Positions 53,485 to 61,713 of a stretch of DNA of 64,000 nucleotides are shown piece by piece (position 1 is the first letter of the stretch; each line of letters opens with the position of its first letter). The position numbers were made by a program, and so were the translations under genes. The notes under the pieces are model-generated. The model was given only the letters and a program-made list of their open reading frames with translations. It was not told the origin of the DNA and ran no database searches. Source of the DNA: Chromatiaceae bacterium (GTDB lineage: Bacteria > Pseudomonadota > Gammaproteobacteria > Chromatiales > Chromatiaceae); assembly GCA_024235415.1 (NCBI GenBank), contig JACKML010000010.1, positions 1 through 64,000 on the forward strand, written 5' to 3'.

Positions 53485-54261
53485 CTATACGACCCGGCGC
53501 AGACGACCATTCGCCGAACCGCCGGGCGCCAGATCGAAGCAGGCGCCAGGCTCGGCCACGCGATAACCCAGCGAGCGCAGACCAGCCGCTGCGGCCGGTG
53601 ATTCGTAGTGATACAGCACCAGGCGCTCGCGCAGCGCCGGCGGATAGCTGGCGGCCAGGTCGGCCGAACCGGTGTGTGACGGGTTTCCGTGCAGGGCGCA
53701 GTCGTGGAATACCACTTCGCCATTGGCGGCGAAGCGTGCCAGCACCTCGGGGATCGGCCGCGTGTCACCGGTATAGGCGAAACGCCCGTGCAGCCCGAGC
53801 CCGAATGCCGCGCGGTAACCGTGATGGCTGACCGCGAACACGTCGAACAGCAGGCCGGCGTGCCAGAAGTGCGCACCGACCGGCACCAGCTGGAAACGAT
53901 CCCAGAAATTCATTCCCCCTTCCGCCAGCTTGTAGGGGTCTTCCGCCAACTGCTGCTGCAGGCGCTCGATGATCGGCGCCGGTACATACAGGCGCACCGG
54001 CGGGGATGCCGGGCATTCGCAGGCCATACGGTAGAACAGGTTTTCCAGGCCGCCGCTGTGGTCGAGATGCGTGTGGGTGATGAAGATCGCCGTCGGCAGC
54101 TGTCTATATCGCTCCAGGTAGGCAGGCAGCACCGTGGCACCGCAGTCGATCAGCAGCAGCGGCCGCGTCGCATCGTCTTCGAGCACCGCTGCCGCGTTGC
54201 CGAGCTCATGCGCCGTCGCATTGCCGACGCCAAGAAAACGCAACTTCAAACCATCCGACAT
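53485..54261 (-). CDS. Metallo-beta-lactamase fold hydrolase (RNase Z-like subgroup)
   Basis: The 258-residue protein has the HxHxDH motif in ITHTHLDHSGGLENLF, a second ligand region VSHHGYR, Asp in YTGDTRP, and a His near HDCALHG. Subgroup resembles RNase Z/ElaC-like and phosphodiesterase-type MBL proteins. ATG 54261 has GGAGGG upstream. Substrate unknown. It is divergent from the MFS gene. Confidence 0.87.
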   Translation of the reverse strand: MSDGLKLRFLGVGNATAHELGNAAAVLEDDATRPLLLIDCGATVLPAYLERYRQLPTAIFITHTHLDHSGGLENLFYRMACECPASPPVRLYVPAPIIERLQQQLAEDPYKLAEGGMNFWDRFQLVPVGAHFWHAGLLFDVFAVSHHGYRAAFGLGLHGRFAYTGDTRPIPEVLARFAANGEVVFHDCALHGNPSHTGSADLAASYPPALRERLVLYHYESPAAAAGLRSLGYRVAEPGACFDLAPGGSANGRLRRVV

Positions 54262-54411
54262 CAAGACCCTCCGCCCGCGATGTGCGGGCCCGATTGCTGA
54301 CACGCCGTGATCTCCGGCGAATGACGATTGAAATTATTGCATCACGATATACCCTGGCCAGTCCCGTTGCACCCCTATACTGACGCCCCGGCCGCTGTCC
54401 ACAGAAGCTCC

Positions 54412-55563
54412 ATGGGATCACGCAATCTCGCCATCGTCGTCTACTGCACCATCGTCGGCTTTGCCGTGCTGTACGCGACCCAACCCCTGCTGCCGCTGCT
54501 GGCCGAGCAGTGGGGACGCCCGATCGGCGACACTGCCCTGCTGACCACCGCAACCATGATCCCACTGGCGCTGGGCCCGCTGTTGTACGGCTACGTGCTG
54601 GAGCACATGTCGACCAAACACATGCTGGGAGTCGGTTTTGCCGTGCTGACGGTGGCGCAGTTTGCGATCAGCCTCGGGCCGGACTATCCGCTGTTCTTCG
54701 TGCTGCGCACCATCGAGGGGATGATGCTGCCGGCCATCTTCACGGCGTTGATGACCTACAGCTCGGCTGCCGGCGGCCAGCACAACACGCGCCGCAATAT
54801 CACGATCTATATCGCTGCCACGATTGCCGGCGGCTACAGCGGGCGCGTGTTCAGCGGCCTGCTGACCGACCTGTTCGACTGGCAGGCGGCTTTCCTGTTC
54901 TGGGCCTGCGCCGCACTGCTGGCAACCTGGCTGACCACACGCCTGGCATCCGACCCGCGGTTGCGCCTCGGCCGGCCGCGCCTGGTCGAGATCCGCAACC
55001 TGGCGCGCCGCCCGGTCTACGCCGAGGGACTGGCCAGCGCCTTCCTGCTGTTCTTCGTGTTCGCCGCGATGCTGAACTTCCTGCCGTTTCACATGCGTGA
55101 CAACGATCCGTCCATTTCGCAGAGCGCGATCGCCCTGGTATACACCGGGTATCTGATCGGGGTGGTGATCTCGCTTGCCTCGCTGCGCCTGGTGCGGCTG
55201 TGCGGTGGTGAGCGCCGCACCCTGGTCGCCGGCAGCCTGGTGTACCTGCTGGGTACGGCGGCCTTCGCCCTGCCCGGCAACCAGTTCGCCTACCTGTCGA
55301 TGCTGGTCTTCGCCGCCGGGATGTTCACGCTGCACAGCGTGCTTTCGGCCTTCCTCAACCACCTGGAGACGGAACGCAAGGGCCTGGTCAATGGTCTGTA
55401 TGTATCGGCGTACTACGCCGGCGGGGCGCTCGGCTCGTATCTTCCGGGCTTCGTTTATCAACAGATCGGTTGGAACGCTTTCGTGCTGCTGCTGTTACTG
55501 CTGTTGTGCGCACTGGTCGCGCTCAGCCTGATGCTGCGGCACACACCGGCAAACGCAAAGTGA
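54412..55563 (+). CDS. Major facilitator superfamily transporter
   Basis: A 383-residue MFS protein with about 12 hydrophobic helices, resembling YnfM/sugar-efflux type permeases (RNLAIVVYCTIVGFAVLYATQPLLPLLAEQW; RTIEGMMLPAIFTALMTY). ATG 54412 is preferred to the 54328 extension. A -10 TATACT (54376-54381) lies upstream. Substrate unknown. Its stop is followed after 6 bases by the cytochrome b561 gene. Confidence 0.88.
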   Translation: MGSRNLAIVVYCTIVGFAVLYATQPLLPLLAEQWGRPIGDTALLTTATMIPLALGPLLYGYVLEHMSTKHMLGVGFAVLTVAQFAISLGPDYPLFFVLRTIEGMMLPAIFTALMTYSSAAGGQHNTRRNITIYIAATIAGGYSGRVFSGLLTDLFDWQAAFLFWACAALLATWLTTRLASDPRLRLGRPRLVEIRNLARRPVYAEGLASAFLLFFVFAAMLNFLPFHMRDNDPSISQSAIALVYTGYLIGVVISLASLRLVRLCGGERRTLVAGSLVYLLGTAAFALPGNQFAYLSMLVFAAGMFTLHSVLSAFLNHLETERKGLVNGLYVSAYYAGGALGSYLPGFVYQQIGWNAFVLLLLLLLCALVALSLMLRHTPANAK

Positions 55564-55569
55564 GATCGG

Positions 55570-56139
55570 ATGTGGCGTAACAGTGCAAATGGCTACGGGC
55601 TGATTCAGATCGTCCTGCACTGGTCGATGGCGGGCATTGTCGCCGTAATGCTGCCACTGGGCCTGTGGATGACCGGCCTGGATTATTACGACCCCTGGTA
55701 CACGCGGGCGCCGGACCTGCATCGCGCGATCGGCGTGTTGTTCGGCCTGATGCTGCTCGCACGCTGGGCGTGGCGGCTGACCCAGGTGCAGCCGACCGTC
55801 CACGCCGCCACTTCCCGGGACCAAACCGTAGCCACGCTGGTACACCGGCTGCTTTACTTCATACCGTTGTGCCTGATCATCAGTGGCTACCTGATCTCGA
55901 CCGCGGACGGTCGTGCGGTCGAGGTGTTCGGCTGGTTCAGCCTACCGGCAACACTACAGGGAATCGACGGTCAGGCCGACATCGCCGGCGACATCCACTT
56001 CTTCCTGGCGATGGCATTGCTGGCCGTGATCGTGTTGCACGTGCTGGGCGCATTACGCCACCATTTCGTATACCGCGACGACACCCTGCGTCGAATGTTG
56101 CGGCCACAGATCCCACCCAAACCCGTCAAGGAGCAGTGA
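55570..56139 (+). CDS. Cytochrome b561 family protein
   Basis: A 189-residue four-helix membrane cytochrome of the bacterial b561 (CybB-like) type. Conserved heme-ligand His are in VLHWSMAGI, PDLHRAIGV, TLVHRLLYF, and IHFFLAMALLAVIVLHVLGAL. It is thought to oxidise quinol or react with superoxide. Its TGA overlaps the YceI ATG by one base, a pairing seen in many genomes. Confidence 0.92.
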   Translation: MWRNSANGYGLIQIVLHWSMAGIVAVMLPLGLWMTGLDYYDPWYTRAPDLHRAIGVLFGLMLLARWAWRLTQVQPTVHAATSRDQTVATLVHRLLYFIPLCLIISGYLISTADGRAVEVFGWFSLPATLQGIDGQADIAGDIHFFLAMALLAVIVLHVLGALRHHFVYRDDTLRRMLRPQIPPKPVKEQ

Positions 56140-56720
56140 TGAAAGTCCATTCCATATCCCGCCTTGCCGCCGGCATGCTGCTGTTGCTAAGCGGCGCCGC
56201 CCTCGCCTCCGACTACGTGATCGATACCAAGGGCGCCCACGCATTCGTCCAGTTTCATATCAAGCATCTCGGTTACAGCTGGCTGACCGGACGATTCAAC
56301 ACCTTCGGCGGTAAATTCAGTTACGACGAGGCGAACCCGGATGCCGCCAGGGTCGAGGTCACGATCGACACTGCCAGTGTCGACTCCAACCATGGCGAGC
56401 GCGACAAGCATCTGCGCGATGACGACCTGCTCGATGTGAAGCAGTTCCCACAGGCGCATTTCGTCAGCACGTCCTACCGCGATCGTGGTGATGGCAAAGG
56501 TGAGTTGCTTGGCAACCTGACGCTGCACGGCGTCACCCGACCGATCACCATCGAGGTGAGTCACATCGGTGCCGGCTTCGACCCCTGGGGCGGCTACCGG
56601 CGCGGGTTCGAAGGCCGTACCACGTTGACCCTGGCCGACTTCGGCATCCTGCGCAATCTCGGGCCGGCGTCGAAAGAGGTCCACCTGTGGCTGGGCATCG
56701 AGGGCATCCGCGAAGAGTGA
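56139..56720 (+). CDS. YceI family periplasmic lipid-binding protein
   Basis: The 193-residue protein has a signal peptide (ALASDYVID) and the YceI lipocalin-like barrel signature (DTKGAHAFVQFHIKHLGYSWLTGRF; SVDSNHGERDKHLRDDDLLD; LTLHGVTRPITIEV). YceI proteins bind long isoprenoid chains such as polyprenyl or ubiquinone-8. It is translationally coupled to cytochrome b561, so a quinone or isoprenoid partnership is likely. Confidence 0.93.
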   Translation: MKVHSISRLAAGMLLLLSGAALASDYVIDTKGAHAFVQFHIKHLGYSWLTGRFNTFGGKFSYDEANPDAARVEVTIDTASVDSNHGERDKHLRDDDLLDVKQFPQAHFVSTSYRDRGDGKGELLGNLTLHGVTRPITIEVSHIGAGFDPWGGYRRGFEGRTTLTLADFGILRNLGPASKEVHLWLGIEGIREE

Positions 56721-56740
56721 CCCACCGGCAGGAAAAGATT

Positions 56741-56845
56741 CCCCCTCTCCCCCAGGGAGAGCGTCGCGGCGAGGGATATCCCTCGTCCTAGCCTTCTCCC
56801 GAGGGGAGAAGGAAAAAGATGCAAAGATCACCCGAAGGTGAGGGA
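56741..56845. repeat. Compound palindromic (REP-like) intergenic repeat
   Basis: Four consecutive perfect palindromes in about 100 bases: CTCTCCC/GGGAGAG (56745-56761), CGAGGGAT/ATCCCTCG (56770-56785), CCTTCTCCC/GGGAGAAGG (56792-56812), and TCACC/GGTGA (56828-56841). The CTCTCCC...GGGAGAG style recalls dispersed repeats of Xanthomonas/Pseudomonas-like genomes. It lies after yceI and may act as terminator or be a dispersed element. Confidence 0.6.
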
Positions 56846-56926
56846 GTCCTCGCCTGCCTGCGACGCTAAAGGCGTACGCACGATTGCCGACTATGCTTTT
56901 GACTATCGAGGCATGACGGCGGCGGC

Positions 56927-57436
56927 ATGGTACTGGCGAAAAAGTGGCTGCGGACAGGGATCATTCCGATCATCGTGGCACTGGCGATGGTCGTCCTCGG
57001 GGGCTGCGCGACCGCACCCTCAGATACCACAAGACCCACACACGACAGCCGGTCACATGCAGTGTCAAACACACGCCACGCGGTCGTAGACGCGGCCCGG
57101 CAGGCGATCGGCACGCCCTACCGCTACGGCGGCGATTCACCACGTGGCTTCGACTGCAGTGGGCTGGTGCAATACGCCCACCGCCAGGTCGGTGTCCGCA
57201 TACCGCGCACCACTGACTCGCAATGGCGCAGCGCGCGCTCGCCGCATCGCCGCTACCTGCTTCCCGGCGACGTCCTGTTCTTCAGCCTCGGTGCAGACAA
57301 GGACCGGCATGTCGGCATCTACGAAGGCGGAGGCGTGTTCATCCACGCCCCTTCATCGGGCAAACGGGTCAGTCGCGCATCACTCGACAACCCGTACTGG
57401 CAAGACCACCTGGTGGCAGCCAAGACCTTTCTCTAG
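56927..57436 (+). CDS. NlpC/P60 family lipoprotein (peptidoglycan endopeptidase)
   Basis: The 169-residue product has a signal with lipobox VLGGC (Cys27) and an NlpC/P60 Cys peptidase domain: Cys77 in FDCSGLVQYA, His128 in DRHVGIY, His140 in FIHAP. It cleaves peptide stems in peptidoglycan, like Spr/MepS and NlpC. Its 3' end overlaps the convergent patatin gene by 4 bases. Confidence 0.93.
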   Translation: MVLAKKWLRTGIIPIIVALAMVVLGGCATAPSDTTRPTHDSRSHAVSNTRHAVVDAARQAIGTPYRYGGDSPRGFDCSGLVQYAHRQVGVRIPRTTDSQWRSARSPHRRYLLPGDVLFFSLGADKDRHVGIYEGGGVFIHAPSSGKRVSRASLDNPYWQDHLVAAKTFL

Positions 57437-58623
57437 CCAAGAAACCCGGCGAAGTGCCGTTCAATGTCGACGTGACGCGCACTGTAGGTGGTGCCGACCT
57501 TTTGTATCTCGGCAATGTGATCGGTGCTGTCCATCAGGCGTACGTGTGCCGAATCGACATCGGGAAGGCCAAGCTGGCTGATCCCCTCGGGCGTGACGTC
57601 AGGGTCATAGCGCACATAGGAAAACAGCCTGCCACTGGTGCTGCCCGCCTCCACTGCCAGATCTCCAAACTCCCGATCGATCTCGCTGCCGAAGCGGCAT
57701 TCACCGATCGTGCGGCACGCCATGTCCCAGCCATCGACTGCCGCGTTCATCAACGCCGACGGGATGTTCTTGGCGTGATCGAGCAGCCACAGGTCGTCGG
57801 CCTGCAGGTCCATTCGGGCATTGGCCGCCTTGCCGGTACCCACCGAGACCACGAACAACTTGTCACTGCCGGTGGCCCAGTTGATCCCGTAAGGCGCGGC
57901 AGTGGCCATCTGGAACGCGAGATAGGCAGGGTTGTTGTAGGTGGTCACGCCGCCATCGACAAACACGAACTGGTACTCGCGCTCGGTGCCCTCGGCAAAG
58001 GTAACGACCTCCGGCGGAAAGAATGTCGGTGCCGCGGTGCTGGCACGCACCAGCTGCCATAGCGGCAGGTCGAGATTGCAGTCCAGGCGCGGCGTCCCGT
58101 CGTCACGTACGCGCTGATTGTAGCGGCCACCGGGGTTGTTGCTGACGGGCCAGGGTGAATCGGTCGTGTGGTTGCGCAACACCATCATCAGCAGCGTGCG
58201 CAGACCATCGTCGCCGAGCGTTGCATGCGGCTGCCCGTCACGCGCCGCATAGCCGAGCGCCCTGTCGAGTTCGGTTTGCAGCATGCGCGCCAGTGGCTCG
58301 TCGTTGTAGCTGTAACGCAGGCGTTTGAGCAGCGAGGCCTTGTCGAACATATCCTTGCCGCTGTCCACGTAGAACTGCCGTACCTGGTCGACCGACATGC
58401 CACAGGCGATGCAGGCAGCGATGATCGCGCCGGTACTGGTGCCGCAGGTGAAGTCGAACCAGTCGGCCAGGACCAGCTGCGGATTCCCGGTCAACCGGCG
58501 CAAGTCCCGTTCGATGGTGCCCAGAATCTCAACCGACATCATGCCGAGGATCCCGCCACCGTCGCATGCCAGGATCTTCTTCGCGCCCGGTGCAGCAATT
58601 CGTTCACGTAGCCTTTCTTGCAT
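57433..58623 (-). CDS. Patatin-like phospholipase
   Basis: The 396-residue lipase has the patatin oxyanion loop CDGGGILG (residues 20-27), nucleophile Ser63 in GTSTG, and the catalytic Asp in VFVDGGVTTYNNP. No signal peptide. Patatins of this kind are effectors in some immune systems (for example CBASS CapV), but also act alone. ATG 58623 is preferred because GGGGAC precedes it and TATGCT at 58677-58672 looks like a -10 box overlapping the longer start. It lies 68 bases after the NDT/TPR/SLOG gene on the same strand. Confidence 0.88.
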   Translation of the reverse strand: MQERLRERIAAPGAKKILACDGGGILGMMSVEILGTIERDLRRLTGNPQLVLADWFDFTCGTSTGAIIAACIACGMSVDQVRQFYVDSGKDMFDKASLLKRLRYSYNDEPLARMLQTELDRALGYAARDGQPHATLGDDGLRTLLMMVLRNHTTDSPWPVSNNPGGRYNQRVRDDGTPRLDCNLDLPLWQLVRASTAAPTFFPPEVVTFAEGTEREYQFVFVDGGVTTYNNPAYLAFQMATAAPYGINWATGSDKLFVVSVGTGKAANARMDLQADDLWLLDHAKNIPSALMNAAVDGWDMACRTIGECRFGSEIDREFGDLAVEAGSTSGRLFSYVRYDPDVTPEGISQLGLPDVDSAHVRLMDSTDHIAEIQKVGTTYSARHVDIERHFAGFLG

Positions 58624-58691
58624 TTCGATTGTCCCCGCTGTACGGCCGCCCCTTGGGTCGGCATGGAGCTTAAGCATAGGTGAGCTATGCG

Positions 58692-60683
58692 TCAGAGTTC
58701 ACGTGTATCAATCCAGTGCACCTGCCCGGTGCGCTTGGCCACCTCGTCGTACATATCCGCGGTGCCACCGGGGCCGTCACCCCGGGCGCCGTTCCACAGG
58801 CAGATGAAATGCACCTTGCCGATACCCCACACCAGTGCGGTGTACAGCAACCAGCGATTGCAACGCTCGTAGGCGTAGCCCGGTTCGGTATAGCTTGGCG
58901 GCTCGCCGAGTTCATTGGGCGCAGCCAGGACCGGTTGCTGCAAACGTTGACGGGCGGCGAGGTAGCGGTCGCGCCAGTGCTCGCCGCATTGCACCACCGA
59001 CCGGCGGATGAAATCCGGTTCGTCAAAGGGCTGCAACCAGGACACCCGGACACCCAGGGACTGACACGCTTCTGTAAACAGCAGGTCCGCCCCGCAGGCG
59101 CCCTGCGTCAATGCGAGGTCATCGGGACCGGCACCGAGGCCATGCAGCACGGCGGCAATGCGCTCACCCGCGGATTCGATCACGCCTTCGGGCAACCGCG
59201 GCTGATCACGGTCCGGCGCGTCGACCATATGACCGGCAAAAAGGAAGACATTGCGCGGCTCCCACTCCCGACCCGGCACTGGCGTGCGTCGCATGGCGCG
59301 GTCGAACACCTCGATGCCGGCACTGACGTTCTCGGGCCTGAACCCGAGATCCTGCAACATCAATAACTGCTGGCGGCTGGAGTCCAGCGCAAACCAGCTG
59401 TCGCGGTTGACCGCCACCGCCTCTTTGTATGCTGATTGAACAGACGAAGGCGTGCCGAGCAGGACCTGCAGATCGCCCAGGGTCGAACGCGCCCAGTACA
59501 GCTTTTCCGGGTCCTCTTCGCATTCAGCTGCGAAACGCACCGCGCCGCTCATGATCTCCATGGTTGCCCGGTAGGCACCATCGCCGACCAGATGCTCCTG
59601 CAGATGCATCAGGGTCAGCGCATTGATGCCCGAATAGTAGTGTTTGGGATCTGACCGGAATGCGGTGCCGTAACAGCTGACCGCGGCGCGCAACAGGGCG
59701 TCCTCGTAGCGTGCATCCTCGATGCGCTGCGCAGCACTGGCATCGGGCCGGCGCCAGATCGATGTCCATGCATCTTTCTCCACCCTGCCGAGCAGCGCCC
59801 AGGTCTCGGCATCCTTGGGCGCGTCCTGCAGGATTGCCCGGTAGTGGCTGCGTGCCATCTCCAGCTCGAAGCCGCGCCGTCCCTGCAACGCAAGACGTTG
59901 CAGGCACATGCCCTTCTCGCGCAGGCCAGCCAGGTTTTCCGGCTCGATGGCCAGCCCCTTTTCCAACTGCTCGAGTGCAAACCCGTAGTGACCTATCCTG
60001 CGCAGCGCCTTGCCCGAGCGGATCCACGCACTGGCGCGAAACGCCGACACCGGGGCCTCGTCGGCCAACACCAGCATGTCGCCGACACGCCCCTTGCGTC
60101 GCGCACGGCTGATCTTCTCCTCCCAGGCATCGTAGGCCTCCCAGAACTCGCGGAAATTGCCGACCCGCAGGCTTTGCCAGTCGGGCTCTTTCAGATTGGG
60201 AATGAGTTGATAGACCGGGCTCATCTTGCGCCCGTGCCAGGACTCCATGGTGGCAGCGATCATGTCACGCATATGCTCGCAGTCAGACGCGACGGTTTCC
60301 GGGTCGGGGCCGCCATCGCGGATCCCGTAGCGCAGCTTGCGATCGGTGTAGACATCGAATGCCTTGCTTGCGTGACCACCGGACACCAGCACCACGCCAC
60401 GCGCACGCAACGCATGACGCACACCCAGTTCATACCACACGTTGGGATTGTCGATGGTGATGTCGACCACGACCAGATCGGCGATCAGCAGCTCCTGGAA
60501 CATGTCCACCCGGATATCGCCCGGGCGGGTTTCCTCATCGGCCCGAAATGCCGTCAGGCCGGCCTGTTCCAGCGCCGGCCTGATCAGCTCGGCATAGACG
60601 CGGTTGAAATCGACGGGCAGCCCATCGGGACCCGGTTTGGTGCCAAACGGCATTGCCACGAAGGCGTGCGGTTTGATGCTCAA
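58692..60683 (-). CDS. TIR/deoxyribosyltransferase-like, TPR and SLOG-like multidomain protein
   Basis: The 663-residue protein has three recognisable parts. Residues about 1-130 are a NDT/TIR-like Rossmannoid domain (FVAMPFGTKP, RADEETRPGDIR, NPNVWYELGVRHAL with the Glu motif). About 150-480 is helical TPR-like sequence (ALEQLEKGLAIEPENLAGLREKG). The last 170 residues resemble SLOG nucleotide-binding domains (NVFLFAGHMVDAPD, GACGADLLFTEACQSLGV). No signal or membrane span. TTG 60683 with GGAAGG is preferred to ATG 60767. It is the predicted sensor/regulator partner of the downstream patatin. Confidence 0.75.
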   Translation of the reverse strand: MSIKPHAFVAMPFGTKPGPDGLPVDFNRVYAELIRPALEQAGLTAFRADEETRPGDIRVDMFQELLIADLVVVDITIDNPNVWYELGVRHALRARGVVLVSGGHASKAFDVYTDRKLRYGIRDGGPDPETVASDCEHMRDMIAATMESWHGRKMSPVYQLIPNLKEPDWQSLRVGNFREFWEAYDAWEEKISRARRKGRVGDMLVLADEAPVSAFRASAWIRSGKALRRIGHYGFALEQLEKGLAIEPENLAGLREKGMCLQRLALQGRRGFELEMARSHYRAILQDAPKDAETWALLGRVEKDAWTSIWRRPDASAAQRIEDARYEDALLRAAVSCYGTAFRSDPKHYYSGINALTLMHLQEHLVGDGAYRATMEIMSGAVRFAAECEEDPEKLYWARSTLGDLQVLLGTPSSVQSAYKEAVAVNRDSWFALDSSRQQLLMLQDLGFRPENVSAGIEVFDRAMRRTPVPGREWEPRNVFLFAGHMVDAPDRDQPRLPEGVIESAGERIAAVLHGLGAGPDDLALTQGACGADLLFTEACQSLGVRVSWLQPFDEPDFIRRSVVQCGEHWRDRYLAARQRLQQPVLAAPNELGEPPSYTEPGYAYERCNRWLLYTALVWGIGKVHFICLWNGARGDGPGGTADMYDEVAKRTGQVHWIDTREL

Positions 60684-60859
60684 TACGTTTTCCTTCCACC
60701 AGACGGCGCCGTAATGGCAGCCACTGCCGATCGCCGACCCTGCAATTGCCTGTCGCGGCCGCACCATAGAACTGGTTCGAGCATAGCATCCATTGGGCTT
60801 GAGGCCGGTGCGCGTAGCGACCCGCCAGTCGGCCGCACAGCCAACGCTGCTGTCCCGAT

Positions 60860-61711
60860 TCAGTCAGTGCGTGAGCCTTGCCGCAGCGCAAACAGGTCGA
60901 GGTAGTTGGTCACCAGCACTGCGGCCCCAATCACCACCATCGGAATGATCAGCTCTGGCTCCCAGGGGTTTCCCTGGTGATCAAACAACACCATCACCAA
61001 GGCGGCCACCGGCAATGTCAGCAGCCAGATATGTACGCCCAGCCGCAGCCCGATGCGACAGTATCGGGTGAGCCAAACAGCCAGTGCGGCGACTATCAGG
61101 CCGCTGAACGCACCGGCAATGACGTCCTGCGGCCAGTGCACGCCCAACGCGACCCGACTGATACCGACCATCGCGGCGAACCCGAGCAGCAGCAGGCGCG
61201 AAAACCAGGTACTGCTGTATGCAAACAGGACCCCGGCAAACAGAAACGCAGACAGGGTGTGGCCCGACGGGAAGCTGTGGCGGCCGAGCACCGGGCCAAT
61301 CAGATGGATGTCGGCGGCCGGCAGGACCGCTGGCGGACGTGGCTCGTCGAACCAGACCTTGATTCCGCGCGCATACAGTCCGCCAATCACCGCACCGACG
61401 ATCATGGCCCAGAAGATCTCCGGACGGCGCCGCACGAACAGCAGACTCACAATCAGCAACACACGGCCATCGCCGAACCAGGTCAGCCATTCCCAGGCCT
61501 CTTCCGGCAGCGCCGCCTGGCTGGACCTGTGCAGGAACTGAAACCCACCGTGATAGCCACCGCTCGCCAGCGACACCGCAATACCCAGAATGACGATCGC
61601 GATCGCAACAACCAGCAGTTCAAACACCCCAGCCGTGCCACGGCCGATCAGACGCTCGTTGGCGGTGTGCATCGTCTGTCGCAGACTGTACAGGGAAAGC
61701 TCGACACCCAT
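60860..61711 (-). CDS. PAP2 family membrane phosphatase
   Basis: The 283-residue membrane protein has about six helices and the phosphatase signature: KVWFDEPRP, PSGHTLSAF, and SRVALGVHWPQDV with catalytic His and Arg. Such enzymes act on undecaprenyl pyrophosphate, PGP or lipid A. It is 2 bases downstream of the ArnT-like gene, so a lipid-phosphate role with that glycosyltransferase is likely. Confidence 0.9.
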   Translation of the reverse strand: MGVELSLYSLRQTMHTANERLIGRGTAGVFELLVVAIAIVILGIAVSLASGGYHGGFQFLHRSSQAALPEEAWEWLTWFGDGRVLLIVSLLFVRRRPEIFWAMIVGAVIGGLYARGIKVWFDEPRPPAVLPAADIHLIGPVLGRHSFPSGHTLSAFLFAGVLFAYSSTWFSRLLLLGFAAMVGISRVALGVHWPQDVIAGAFSGLIVAALAVWLTRYCRIGLRLGVHIWLLTLPVAALVMVLFDHQGNPWEPELIIPMVVIGAAVLVTNYLDLFALRQGSRTD

Positions 61712-61713
61712 GA

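Noticed and set aside
57433..60767. CBASS system
   Set aside because: A patatin effector is present, but there is no CD-NTase (cGAS-like) or accessory Cap2/Cap3 gene nearby.
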